Shown here in pieces: positions 1 through 5,716 of a stretch of 8,785 bases of DNA. Origin of the DNA: Firmicutes bacterium UBA2116 (GTDB lineage Bacteria; Bacillota; Clostridia; Tissierellales; Sedimentibacteraceae); NCBI GenBank assembly GCA_002331025.1, contig DCYG01000017.1, positions 1 to 8,785 of the forward strand, written 5' to 3'. The translations under genes and the position numbers were made by a program. Positions within the stretch are counted from its first letter, which is position 1. Each line of letters opens with the position of its first letter. Under the pieces are notes generated by a model. The model was not told the origin of the DNA. It did no database searches and saw only the letters and a program-made list of their open reading frames with translations.

Positions 1-13
1 TTTCCTATTACAT

Positions 14-49
14 AAAAAAAACCTTCCGTCCACAAAGGGACGAAAGGTT
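14..49 (-). terminator. T-box terminator 2 (downstream module)
   Basis: On the minus strand a 12-bp stem joins 49-38 to 31-20, followed by eight T (21-14, partly inside the stem). It is nearly identical to terminator 1, but one G-C pair of the first stem (147/121) is replaced by a C-G pair here (47/22). This is a compensatory change, indicating that both hairpins are maintained. The second T-box bulge reads TGGC (65-62). Confidence 0.88.
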
Positions 50-114
50 AACTTCCGTGTTGCCACCCAAATTAAACATTATTTCAATTTCAGGTACGAC
101 AAATAAAGGATATT

Positions 115-149
115 AAAAAAGCTTCCGTCCCCGAAAGGGACGAAAGCTT
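115..149 (-). terminator. T-box terminator 1 (upstream module)
   Basis: On the minus strand a 13-bp stem joins 149-137 to 131-119, with a loop of five bases (136-132) and a run of six T (120-115). One G-U pair occurs. The competing antiterminator is visible too: CGGAAG (159-154) of the T-box can pair with CTTTCG (146-141), and GGG (170-168) with CCC (139-137), leaving the TGGT bulge (167-164) free for the tRNA acceptor end. Confidence 0.9.
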
Positions 150-342
150 ATAACTTCCGCGTTACCACCCAAATTGATACAATGATCCACTCTATGCAGA
201 TAACGGCTGCCTCCGTTTTACTCATCGCAAACCCTCTAAGGTGGATTCAACAAACATCAGACCGGCTCACACCTGCCGCCGGCTCTCTTAACATTAAGCC
301 TGCCTACTATTCCTCATCAATGGTTTTTATTTATTTCGTTCT

Positions 343-371
343 ATTATATTAAGCCGCTTATCAAAAAGCAA
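343..371 (-). promoter_or_regulatory. Promoter of the T-box leader
   Basis: On the minus strand, TTGCTT (371-366) is followed after exactly 17 bp by a perfect TATAAT (348-343). This is a strong sigma-A-type promoter. Transcription would start near 336, about ten bases before the predicted base of T-box Stem I (aacc at 325-322), which is where a T-box transcript is expected to begin. It fires leftward, divergent from the peptidase gene starting at 480. Confidence 0.8.
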
Positions 372-444
372 CACCTTTTTTAAAAATTTTTTTTAACTTG
401 AATATAACTAAATTTGTTTCATGGAAATTTCTGATAAAATGTAT

Positions 445-450
445 TATAAT
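445..450 (+). promoter_or_regulatory. Probable -10 box of the peptidase gene
   Basis: A perfect TATAAT lies 29 bp upstream of the peptidase start. No good -35 hexamer sits at the right distance: the hexamer at 422-427 (TGGAAA) is poor and TTGTTT at 414-419 is too far away. The -10 is therefore supported only by match and position. Confidence 0.4.
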
Positions 451-479
451 TAGAATATAAAATAAAGACGAGGTGTGCC

Positions 480-1586
480 ATGATAAATAAAGAACGACTT
501 ATAAGTACCTTTATGGAATATGTGCAAATTGACAGTGAAACAAAAAATGAAAAAGCAATATCAGAAAGAATAATCAATGATTTAAGGGATCTGGGATATG
601 AACCTTATACTGATGAAGCAGGAGAAAAATTAAATTCAAACGGTAACAATGTTTATTGCTTTATTCCCGGAACCAATCAATCCGAAACAATGCTGTTCAG
701 TGCTCATATGGACACAGTTACTCCCGGTAACGGCATAGTTCCCTGCATAGATGGTGATTATATAAAAAGCAAGGGTGATACTATTCTTGGGGGAGACGAC
801 AAGGCAGGTATCACAGCAATTATAGAAGCACTCAGAGCCATAAAGGAAAACAACCTAACTCACAGACCGATTGAAATTGTTTTTACAATCTGTGAAGAAG
901 GTGGAGTAAACGGTGTTAAAGAAGTTAATTTTTCTGAATTAACCGCTAAAAAGGGAATAGTTTTAGACAGCGGAGGAAGCCCAAGTAAAATTATTATTGA
1001 AGCTCCGGGACAAACAAGAATTTTTGCCGAAATTACGGGAAAGCCGTCACACGCAGGTGTAAGCCCGGAAAAAGGAATCAGTGCTATAATGGTAGCTGCA
1101 GAGGCTGTAACAAATATGAACCTTCTTCGTATTGACGGCGAAACTACCGCAAACATCGGTACATTTAAAGCAGTCGGTGCTACAAACATCGTTTCACCTT
1201 TAGTTGAAATTGTTGCGGAAGCAAGAAGCCGCTCTACAGAAAAGCTTAAATCACAAACCGACCACATGGTTAAATGCTTACAGGATGCATGCGACAAGTA
1301 TGGAGCTGCGTTAAAATATAATATTGAATATTGCTACTTATCCTATGCTTTGGATTCAGAAGACGAGCATATCAAGCAAATTGAAAGCGTATGTGAAAAA
1401 TTGGGACTCGAAGTTGAAAAAATCCCTTCCGGAGGAGGAAGTGACGCTAATGTATTTAATCTGAACGGTATAAAGGCAGTAAATGTAGGAGCCGGCATGG
1501 AGCTTGCTCACACAACCGACGAACAGCTTAACATAACCGACTTTATAAACGCTTCAAAATTTGTTTTCGAATTAATGACAATTTAG
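480..1586 (+). CDS. PepT-like M20 family metallopeptidase (YqjE-like)
   Basis: This is a cytoplasmic zinc-dependent amino- or tri-peptidase of the M20 family, probably acting in peptide turnover. The 368 residues match the length of the PepT-like/YqjE group rather than classical PepT at about 410. Metal-site motifs are in order: SAHMDTV (His76, Asp78), GGDDKAG (bridging Asp106 or 107), CEEGG (catalytic Glu139 and Glu140), VLDSGG (Asp163) and ELAHTTDE (His344). The lid/dimerisation domain lies at about 180-290 and contains the PSHAG signature (His191). The ATG start follows GAGGTG (470-475) at suitable spacing, and no earlier in-frame start is better. The gene stands alone, divergent from the T-box leader and convergent with the lipoprotein gene. 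All catalytic residues appear present. Substrate specificity cannot be read from sequence. Confidence 0.92.
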   Translation: MINKERLISTFMEYVQIDSETKNEKAISERIINDLRDLGYEPYTDEAGEKLNSNGNNVYCFIPGTNQSETMLFSAHMDTVTPGNGIVPCIDGDYIKSKGDTILGGDDKAGITAIIEALRAIKENNLTHRPIEIVFTICEEGGVNGVKEVNFSELTAKKGIVLDSGGSPSKIIIEAPGQTRIFAEITGKPSHAGVSPEKGISAIMVAAEAVTNMNLLRIDGETTANIGTFKAVGATNIVSPLVEIVAEARSRSTEKLKSQTDHMVKCLQDACDKYGAALKYNIEYCYLSYALDSEDEHIKQIESVCEKLGLEVEKIPSGGGSDANVFNLNGIKAVNVGAGMELAHTTDEQLNITDFINASKFVFELMTI

Positions 1587-1626
1587 CTGGTTAAACTGTA
1601 GAAATAATTATATGAGGATTAAAATA

Positions 1627-1647
1627 AACGCTGAATTTCTCAGCGTT
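1627..1647. terminator. Intergenic hairpin, likely minus-strand terminator of the lipoprotein gene
   Basis: AACGCTGA (1627-1634) and TCAGCGTT (1640-1647) form a perfect 8-bp stem with a five-base loop. On the minus strand the stem is followed by TTTATTTT, a plausible U-tract for transcripts arriving from the lipoprotein gene that ends at 1736. On the plus strand no T-run follows. Confidence 0.6.
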
Positions 1648-1655
1648 CAGACTAC

Positions 1656-1690
1656 CGGAAAAGCCATTAAAAAAGTCAATGGCTTTTCTG
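1656..1690. terminator. Intergenic hairpin, likely terminator of the peptidase gene
   Basis: GAAAAGCCATT (1658-1668) pairs perfectly with AATGGCTTTTC (1678-1688) around a nine-base loop, extended by a G-U and a C-G pair. On the plus strand the GC-rich core is followed by TTTTCTGTT, which suits termination of the peptidase transcript. The symmetric A/T flanks mean it could also work on the minus strand. It sits between two convergent genes. Confidence 0.65.
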
Positions 1691-1735
1691 TTGATTAATA
1701 GAAAATATCCGTGCTGTCATTTTACCACGTAATTA

Positions 1736-3079
1736 TTAACTTTCACCAAATAAGTCTCTTAAAATTTCTTCAGCCGACATATTTGTATATCCTTCCGGAT
1801 CCAGCAGTCCTGTCTCGTCAAGATTCCATGAAAATTTGCCTGAATTGGCATTTGCTGTAGAGGTATAGATGCTGTAATTCCTGAATATTGCCGGATATCT
1901 GTCGCTCCATTCAGGGTAATAACGTTCCATATACTCTTTTGCAAGCGCATATGCCTTGCAGTCTTCACTTTTACCCACACCACTCAGCTGCACACCTCCT
2001 CCGATGCTTCCGCTTTTGCTGTCTGACGGTACGGAGTGTACAATCATCAGACTGCCGTCCTCACATACCCCCAAACATATCCATATATGTCCAAGCATGC
2101 TGAACACATCCCCGGCCTTGAAGTCGGAGCTGGTAAAATCCCGTGTCCATGTTCCATAGTTGTATTCTTGATCTAATTTCATGGCCATATTTGTAGAAAC
2201 TCCAACATAGCCATCCTTTCCGTTTTCAGTATTCATCACATTGTATACCGTCCAGCCGATATAGCCCGAGCAGTCTATGCCGGCATAGTAATATTCGATA
2301 TAACCGTTATGAGGATAATAACTCTCGGAAAAATTGTTTTCGTTCATATATGAATAAGTATCGTCCTGTGACTGAAAGAAGTCCAACCAGGTCTGAGACA
2401 GTCCGATTGTTGTTGCCTGTTTACTTGAACCTGCATCCTGCCAGTTCCAGTTTCCTCCGCAGACGTACAAGGCTGTTCCAACAGGCTCCATGGCAGTAGC
2501 AAGGAAGTTTTTAATAGTACGATTTCCGGCAGTCCCTCTGACCGGTGCCTGATACGGCTCCGCCACAAATGTAAGATATATGAAATCTGCCGGGTTACCG
2601 TACACCTTTACGGACCTGCCTGTTTCCAAAGATGCATCTTCAACTTTTGCTCCCCCTGCCTGACAAATAATTTCATAAATTTTTGTGTCAGAATTAATTT
2701 TGATATTATCTCCGTCCACTGTTATGATATCAGGTGAAACAGATTGAACGGTTCCGACCGCATAAGGCTCGGGAATGCTGATATCTACGACTGTATCATC
2801 TTTGACAGTAAGGTCAAATACATATCCTTCTGCCAATATATTATTGATTTCGTAATCATTTGCATTAGAAACTCCGTAAATAACTTCATCTCCCTCTATA
2901 CTGAAGCGGTACCGAAAGCTGTCCTTATCATCGGCTTGTACAATTCCGTAATCCACAACGCCTAGATAGACTGCGGTTACAGTTCCTGCCCCCGTACCAG
3001 TTTTTGATGCAGAGCATGCCGTAATTGAAAACATGAACAAAGACAACACTAAAAAAACAAATAGAACTCTCTTTTTCAT
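1736..3079 (-). CDS. Lipoprotein with C-terminal NlpC/P60-type (C40) cysteine peptidase domain
   Basis: This is a predicted surface-anchored cell-wall hydrolase of 447 residues. A charged N-terminus (MKKR) and hydrophobic stretch end in the lipobox I-T-A-C with the lipidated cysteine at residue 22, followed by a short Ser/Thr/Gly linker. Residues about 33-175 look like two small beta-rich repeats (TVTAVYLGVVDYG, then VGTVQSVSPDIITV) of a type I do not recognise. The catalytic half, about 190-350, has YVCGGNWNW at 205-213, the nucleophile in GIDCSGYIGW (Cys270) and GHIWICLG (His331); His348 or a nearby polar residue may complete the triad. A tail of about 95 residues follows. I start at ATG 3079 because GGAGGAA (3091-3085) lies five bases upstream; an upstream in-frame start at 3130 would bury the signal peptide. 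The family assignment to C40 rests on the Cys/His motifs; the exact bond cleaved is unknown. Confidence 0.82.
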   Translation of the reverse strand: MKKRVLFVFLVLSLFMFSITACSASKTGTGAGTVTAVYLGVVDYGIVQADDKDSFRYRFSIEGDEVIYGVSNANDYEINNILAEGYVFDLTVKDDTVVDISIPEPYAVGTVQSVSPDIITVDGDNIKINSDTKIYEIICQAGGAKVEDASLETGRSVKVYGNPADFIYLTFVAEPYQAPVRGTAGNRTIKNFLATAMEPVGTALYVCGGNWNWQDAGSSKQATTIGLSQTWLDFFQSQDDTYSYMNENNFSESYYPHNGYIEYYYAGIDCSGYIGWTVYNVMNTENGKDGYVGVSTNMAMKLDQEYNYGTWTRDFTSSDFKAGDVFSMLGHIWICLGVCEDGSLMIVHSVPSDSKSGSIGGGVQLSGVGKSEDCKAYALAKEYMERYYPEWSDRYPAIFRNYSIYTSTANANSGKFSWNLDETGLLDPEGYTNMSAEEILRDLFGES

Positions 3080-3356
3080 TTTAATTCCTCCATGACAAAT
3101 TTTAAATATAAAAAAACCAGCACAAAACAAGTGTTACATTTTTGTCTGTACCGGAAATTGTACTGTTTTTATTTTATTTTCTTTAAAGTATTTGCCATAA
3201 CTTATCTTTTTGTTTTTTTCAGTATTTTCAAAAATATTTTTGGCAGCCATCTGCTTTTTCTCTTATTTACGACATATAATAAATCTTTTTTTTATTATAT
3301 AGTTTTCTTTTGAAAAAATCAATATCATTATATGGAGTTTATGCTTCTTAATCTGT
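3080..3356. other. Gene-free A/T-tract intergenic region
   Basis: About 277 bp of T-rich plus strand (A-rich minus strand) lies between the lipoprotein start and the end of the UDG gene. It must hold the lipoprotein promoter on the minus strand, but no convincing -35/-10 pair stands out. A perfect but entirely A/T inverted repeat, ATATAATAAA (3274-3283) with TTTATTATAT (3291-3300), is the only clear structure. An open frame on the plus strand here is an artefact of the T-richness. Confidence 0.6.
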
Positions 3357-3923
3357 TTAAGTTGATATTTCTTTGATTTCCTTAAGCTTGACAGCAATAC
3401 TTTTAAAATCTTCCCATGCATCCTTCTTCGCAGGTTCGTTTCTTAGCAGGTAGGACGGGTGGTATGTCGGCATGAAATAGATATCACCTTTTTTTACAAA
3501 CTGCCCTCTCTGCTTGCTGATACTTAAATTGGGATTTATTAGATTTTTAGCTGATACCGCACCAAGGCACACAATAATTTTTGGTTTAACCAGCTTAACC
3601 TGCCACCTTAAATAATTCAGACATGCGTTGCTTTCATCCTCAAAGGGGTTTCTGTTTTCAGGAGGTCTGCACTTAACCACATTGGCTATGTAGACGTCAC
3701 TTCGTTTAAGAGCTATAGCTTCAATCATCTTGTCAAGAAGCTGCCCTGCTTTGCCAACAAAGGGTCTTCCTTGAACATCCTCGTTGTATCCGGGACCTTC
3801 TCCCACAAACATAATGTCAGCATGTTCGCTTCCTTCTCCAAACACTACGTTTGTCCTTGTTCCGGACAATCTGCATTTATGACAGCTATAGCAAAACTTT
3901 CTAAGTTCATCCATCGTATACAT
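3357..3923 (-). CDS. Type-4 (family 4) uracil-DNA glycosylase with [4Fe-4S] cluster
   Basis: This enzyme excises uracil from DNA as the first step of base excision repair, countering cytosine deamination. It has 188 residues, typical for the family. Four cysteines expected to hold the iron-sulfur cluster are visible at 14, 17, 85 and 101 (the pair CHKC, then VKCRPPENR and NACLNYL). Active-site motif GEGPGYNED spans 41-49, followed by GRPFVGKAG, which is diagnostic, and HPSYLLR lies near 155-161. The ATG at 3923 is preferred. The GTG two codons earlier (3929) is part of the Shine-Dalgarno GAGGTG itself. The start lies only 8 nt after the msrA stop, and the ribosome site overlaps that stop (TAGAGGTG), so translation is probably coupled to msrA. 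No clear terminator follows. Confidence 0.93.
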   Translation of the reverse strand: MYTMDELRKFCYSCHKCRLSGTRTNVVFGEGSEHADIMFVGEGPGYNEDVQGRPFVGKAGQLLDKMIEAIALKRSDVYIANVVKCRPPENRNPFEDESNACLNYLRWQVKLVKPKIIVCLGAVSAKNLINPNLSISKQRGQFVKKGDIYFMPTYHPSYLLRNEPAKKDAWEDFKSIAVKLKEIKEIST

Positions 3924-3931
3924 AAGCACCT

Positions 3932-4408
3932 CTATAAGCTTAAGTCAATGTGGCAGTAACCATTCGGGTTCTTTTCCAAATATTTTTGATGATATTCTTC
4001 CGCAGCATAAAAGTTTTTTACAGGCATTACTTCAGTAACTATCGTTTTGTCATGTTTTAAAGCTTCATTGTTAAAGGATTCATTTATTACTTTTAAATCC
4101 ACTTCATTTACATAATAAATTCCTGTCCTGTATTGCGTTCCAACATCTCCGCCCTGTCTGTTCAACAAAGTAGGATCAATAACCTTCCAAAAATCCTCTA
4201 ATATCTTGTTCAAAGTTATTTCATTTTCATCATATTTTATATAAACAGCTTCTGCAAAACCGGTTGTATTAGTACATACCTGCTCATAGGTCGGATTTTT
4301 TGTATTTCCGTTTGCATATCCTACAACCGTTTCCTTAACTCCTTTACGTAAATCAAAGTATGCTTGTAATCCCCAAAAACATCCACCCGCTAAATAAATT
4401 TCTTTCAT
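3932..4408 (-). CDS. msrA: Peptide-methionine (S)-S-oxide reductase MsrA
   Basis: This enzyme reduces the S-epimer of methionine sulfoxide in oxidised proteins, usually drawing electrons from thioredoxin. The 158 residues cover one complete MsrA domain. The catalytic cysteine is Cys10 in GGCFWG. Other hallmarks are TGFAEAV (Glu53, usually in a TGHAE context), GGDVGTQYR (87-94 region) and EEYHQKYL (137-144). Cys45 and Cys152 are possible resolving cysteines. The ATG at 4408 follows AGGAG (4421-4417) with an 8-base spacer. A longer reading frame to 4453 has no ribosome site and would add a non-conserved leader overlapping the promoter's -10. It forms an operon with the downstream UDG gene, transcribed from the promoter at 4443-4471. 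There is no fused MsrB domain. Confidence 0.95.
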   Translation of the reverse strand: MKEIYLAGGCFWGLQAYFDLRKGVKETVVGYANGNTKNPTYEQVCTNTTGFAEAVYIKYDENEITLNKILEDFWKVIDPTLLNRQGGDVGTQYRTGIYYVNEVDLKVINESFNNEALKHDKTIVTEVMPVKNFYAAEEYHQKYLEKNPNGYCHIDLSL

Positions 4409-4442
4409 TTTATCAACTCCTGTGTTTGATTTCATTATACTT

Positions 4443-4471
4443 ATTATAACCATATTTTAAATTAATCACAA
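4443..4471 (-). promoter_or_regulatory. msrA: Promoter of msrA-udg
   Basis: On the minus strand TTGTGA (4471-4466) is separated by 17 bp from TATAAT (4448-4443), ending about 35 bases before the msrA start. A second TATAAT-like box lies just downstream, without a matching -35. This is a good sigma-A-type match and supports the ATG at 4408. Confidence 0.7.
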
Positions 4472-4501
4472 TATTATTTAATTGTAATATAGGATTTATA
4501 T

Positions 4502-4528
4502 AAAAAAATCCCTAATTAATTTTAGGGA
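4502..4528 (-). terminator. xpt: Rho-independent terminator after xpt
   Basis: On the minus strand TCCCTAA (4528-4522) pairs with TTAGGGA (4515-4509), directly followed by seven T (4508-4502). It lies about 50 bases beyond the xpt stop and just before the msrA promoter, separating the two transcription units. Confidence 0.85.
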
Positions 4529-4577
4529 CATTATACACTCAGAGATTTTATCATTACTTGAATTCGTTAATATATAG

Positions 4578-5147
4578 TTATTTGAAAATAATTTTTCCAT
4601 CCTTCATTTCTTCTATAGTTGCGAGACATTTTAAATTATATCCCATGCTTCTCAGATAATTGCCGCCGTTCTGAAAACCCTTTTCAATTGCGATACTGAT
4701 ACCTTCAACTGAAGTTCCTGCTTGCTCGGCTAATTCTATTAAAGCCTTCATTGCATTTCCCTCTGCCAGAAAATCATCTATAATGAGAAGCTTATCATTT
4801 TCATCCAGATATTTTTTGCTTATCATTATATTGTATTCTTTGCTTTTAGTGTAAGAAATAACCTTGCCCTTGTAAATATCTTTATCTAAATTTAAGCTTT
4901 CAGATTTTTTGGCAAACACAACCGGAACTTTGAAGTGCAGTGCTGCCATTGCAGCAATCGCTATACCGCTAACCTCAATGGTAAGTATTTTCGTTATATT
5001 TCTATCTTTAAAAAGCTTGTAAATTTCCTCTCCCATTTCGTAGAGAAATTCAACATCAAGCTGATGGTTTAAAAAACTATCAACCTTCAGTATATTACCC
5101 TCTTTGATTTCTCCACGTTCAACTATAATTTTCTTTAACTTATCCAT
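4578..5147 (-). CDS. xpt: Xanthine phosphoribosyltransferase
   Basis: This cytoplasmic purine-salvage enzyme converts xanthine and PRPP to XMP. The 189 residues align in my memory along their whole length with Bacillus subtilis Xpt (194 residues). Shared segments include ILKVDSFLNHQ near residue 19, a TIEVSGIA loop near 56-63, VPVVFAKK near 74-81, and the PRPP-binding motif LLIIDDFLAEGNA at about 120-132. GISIAIEKGFQ near 149-159 contributes to base recognition. The ATG at 5147 follows AAAGGAAAG at good spacing. Unlike many Bacillus xpt genes, it is not paired with a pbuX permease, and its 5' leader is far too short for a purine riboswitch. It has its own promoter (5186-5214) and terminator (4502-4528), although read-through from the thioredoxin-like gene upstream is possible. 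Confidence 0.94.
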   Translation of the reverse strand: MDKLKKIIVERGEIKEGNILKVDSFLNHQLDVEFLYEMGEEIYKLFKDRNITKILTIEVSGIAIAAMAALHFKVPVVFAKKSESLNLDKDIYKGKVISYTKSKEYNIMISKKYLDENDKLLIIDDFLAEGNAMKALIELAEQAGTSVEGISIAIEKGFQNGGNYLRSMGYNLKCLATIEEMKDGKIIFK

Positions 5148-5185
5148 GGCTTTCCTTTTAAAATTAATAAACTTTATAAATAGTT

Positions 5186-5214
5186 ATATTATCAAATGAG
5201 TAAATAAAAAGCAA
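5186..5214 (-). promoter_or_regulatory. xpt: Promoter of xpt
   Basis: On the minus strand TTGCTT (5214-5209), a 17-bp spacer and TAATAT (5191-5186). Predicted transcription start near 5179 gives a leader of only about 30 bases before the ATG at 5147. Confidence 0.65.
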
Positions 5215-5235
5215 TATAAATAAATCGAAAATTAA

Positions 5236-5568
5236 TTAATCGATGCTGTAAAACAATTCATAATACCTTGAAACTTCCTGCTCCAAGATTTCCATACCGA
5301 TAATTCTTGCTTTTCTGATTGTTTCTTTTCCTTGTATAAATAAAATAATAACAGGTATCGCAAATACATTATGCTTTGACGATAATTCCACAAAATTTTC
5401 AGTTTCTACTCCGACAACCTTTATTTTAGGATATTTCTCAAGCATCTTTTCAATTTTTGGCTTCATGGCATTGCATACACTACATGAGCTACTGCCAAAA
5501 TATACCATCAGTATATCATTTTCGTTAATTAGTTTATATAGTTCTTCATTTGTTTTTATGTTATCCAT
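5236..5568 (-). CDS. Small thioredoxin-like protein with CSVC active site
   Basis: This is a single-domain thioredoxin-fold protein of 110 residues, cytoplasmic by the absence of a signal peptide. It probably acts as a thiol-disulfide reductant or persulfide carrier. The redox motif is Cys29-Ser-Val-Cys32, preceded by FGSSS rather than the usual W-C-G-P-C tryptophan context. A cis-proline is present in FAIPVII (Pro72), opposite the active site, as the fold requires. The ATG at 5568 is chosen because GAGGTG (5580-5575) stands six bases upstream; the in-frame GTG at 5577 lies inside that ribosome site. It diverges from the sulfur-transfer fusion gene across a 148-bp promoter region, and it precedes xpt by 88 bp with no strong terminator. 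A link to the divergent fusion or to MsrA as electron donor is inference. Confidence 0.85.
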   Translation of the reverse strand: MDNIKTNEELYKLINENDILMVYFGSSSCSVCNAMKPKIEKMLEKYPKIKVVGVETENFVELSSKHNVFAIPVIILFIQGKETIRKARIIGMEILEQEVSRYYELFYSID

Positions 5569-5585
5569 AAATAACACCTCAATTT

Positions 5586-5599
5586 ATTAATATTATATT
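5586..5599 (-). promoter_or_regulatory. Possible -10 region of the thioredoxin-like gene
   Basis: On the minus strand an extended TG-T-TAATAT overlapping TATAAT occurs in the sequence TGTTAATATAAT, about 20-25 bases before the start codon. The -35 side is only TTTATT-like, so this is a weak call in very AT-rich DNA. Confidence 0.35.
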
Positions 5600-5648
5600 A
5601 ACACATTTAATTTAATAAAACTATACAAGATTTATATGCAAATTTTGC

Positions 5649-5677
5649 TTGAAATTTATATTTTAATATGCTAATAT
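5649..5677 (+). promoter_or_regulatory. Promoter of the CoA-disulfide reductase fusion gene
   Basis: TTGAAA (5649-5654), a 17-bp spacer and TAATAT (5672-5677), with TG at 5669-5670 giving an extended -10. Further TATAAT boxes follow at 5683-5688 and 5691-5696, forming the direct repeat ATATAAT-G-ATATAAT (5682-5696), which might be an operator or alternative -10 elements. Confidence 0.65.
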
Positions 5678-5716
5678 TTGAATATAATGATATAATTAAA
5701 TTTTTAGGGGGCTATT

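Larger units (their letters stand above)
14..336 (-). promoter_or_regulatory. T-box riboswitch leader with two antiterminator/terminator modules, probable Ser specificity
   Basis: This transcribed leader senses uncharged tRNA and controls a gene lying left of base 1. Reading the minus strand, the base of Stem I is aacc (325-322) paired with ggtt (233-230). AGTA (308-305) faces the specifier loop, and AGAGAGCCGGC (about 288-278) forms the typical distal Stem I arm with GCCGG (266-262). The specifier region GAA-TCC-ACC places TCC at 245-243, which reads Ser. A Stem III-like hairpin AACGG/CCGTT spans 217-202. The T-box motif GGGTGGTAACGCGG (170-157) then leads into a terminator. Unusually, a second T-box motif GGGTGGCAACACGG (68-55) and a second terminator follow, with no room for another Stem I between them. 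The T-box identity is very secure. Ser is inferred from the codon frame in the specifier loop. The target gene (serS or another serine gene) is not visible. Confidence 0.93.

Noticed and set aside
1..170. The repeated CTTCCGTCC...GGGACGAAAG blocks as a CRISPR-like or other short repeat array
   Set aside because: On the minus strand each copy is a T-box motif plus terminator with U-tract; there are only two copies and no spacer pattern.
860..1297. Minus-strand open frame of 145 codons opposite the peptidase
   Set aside because: Shadow of the M20 peptidase, whose metal-binding motifs lie in the plus frame.
2344..2568. Overlapping short open frames within the lipoprotein gene on both strands
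   Set aside because: No motifs, no ribosome sites, and they lie over the catalytic domain of the real gene.
3274..3300. Perfect 10-bp inverted repeat as a terminator for the UDG gene
   Set aside because: The stem is entirely A/T and no T-run follows on the minus strand, so it is reported only as structure in the intergenic region.
3092..3313. Plus-strand open frame of 73 codons rich in Phe, Tyr and Leu
   Set aside because: It is a by-product of T-tracts in the intergenic region, overlaps the lipoprotein start and ribosome site in antisense, and has no Shine-Dalgarno of its own.
3924..3929. GTG start of the UDG gene at 3929 and, similarly, GTG at 5577 for the thioredoxin-like gene
   Set aside because: In both cases the GTG is the last part of the Shine-Dalgarno GAGGTG; the ATG a few codons later has proper spacing.
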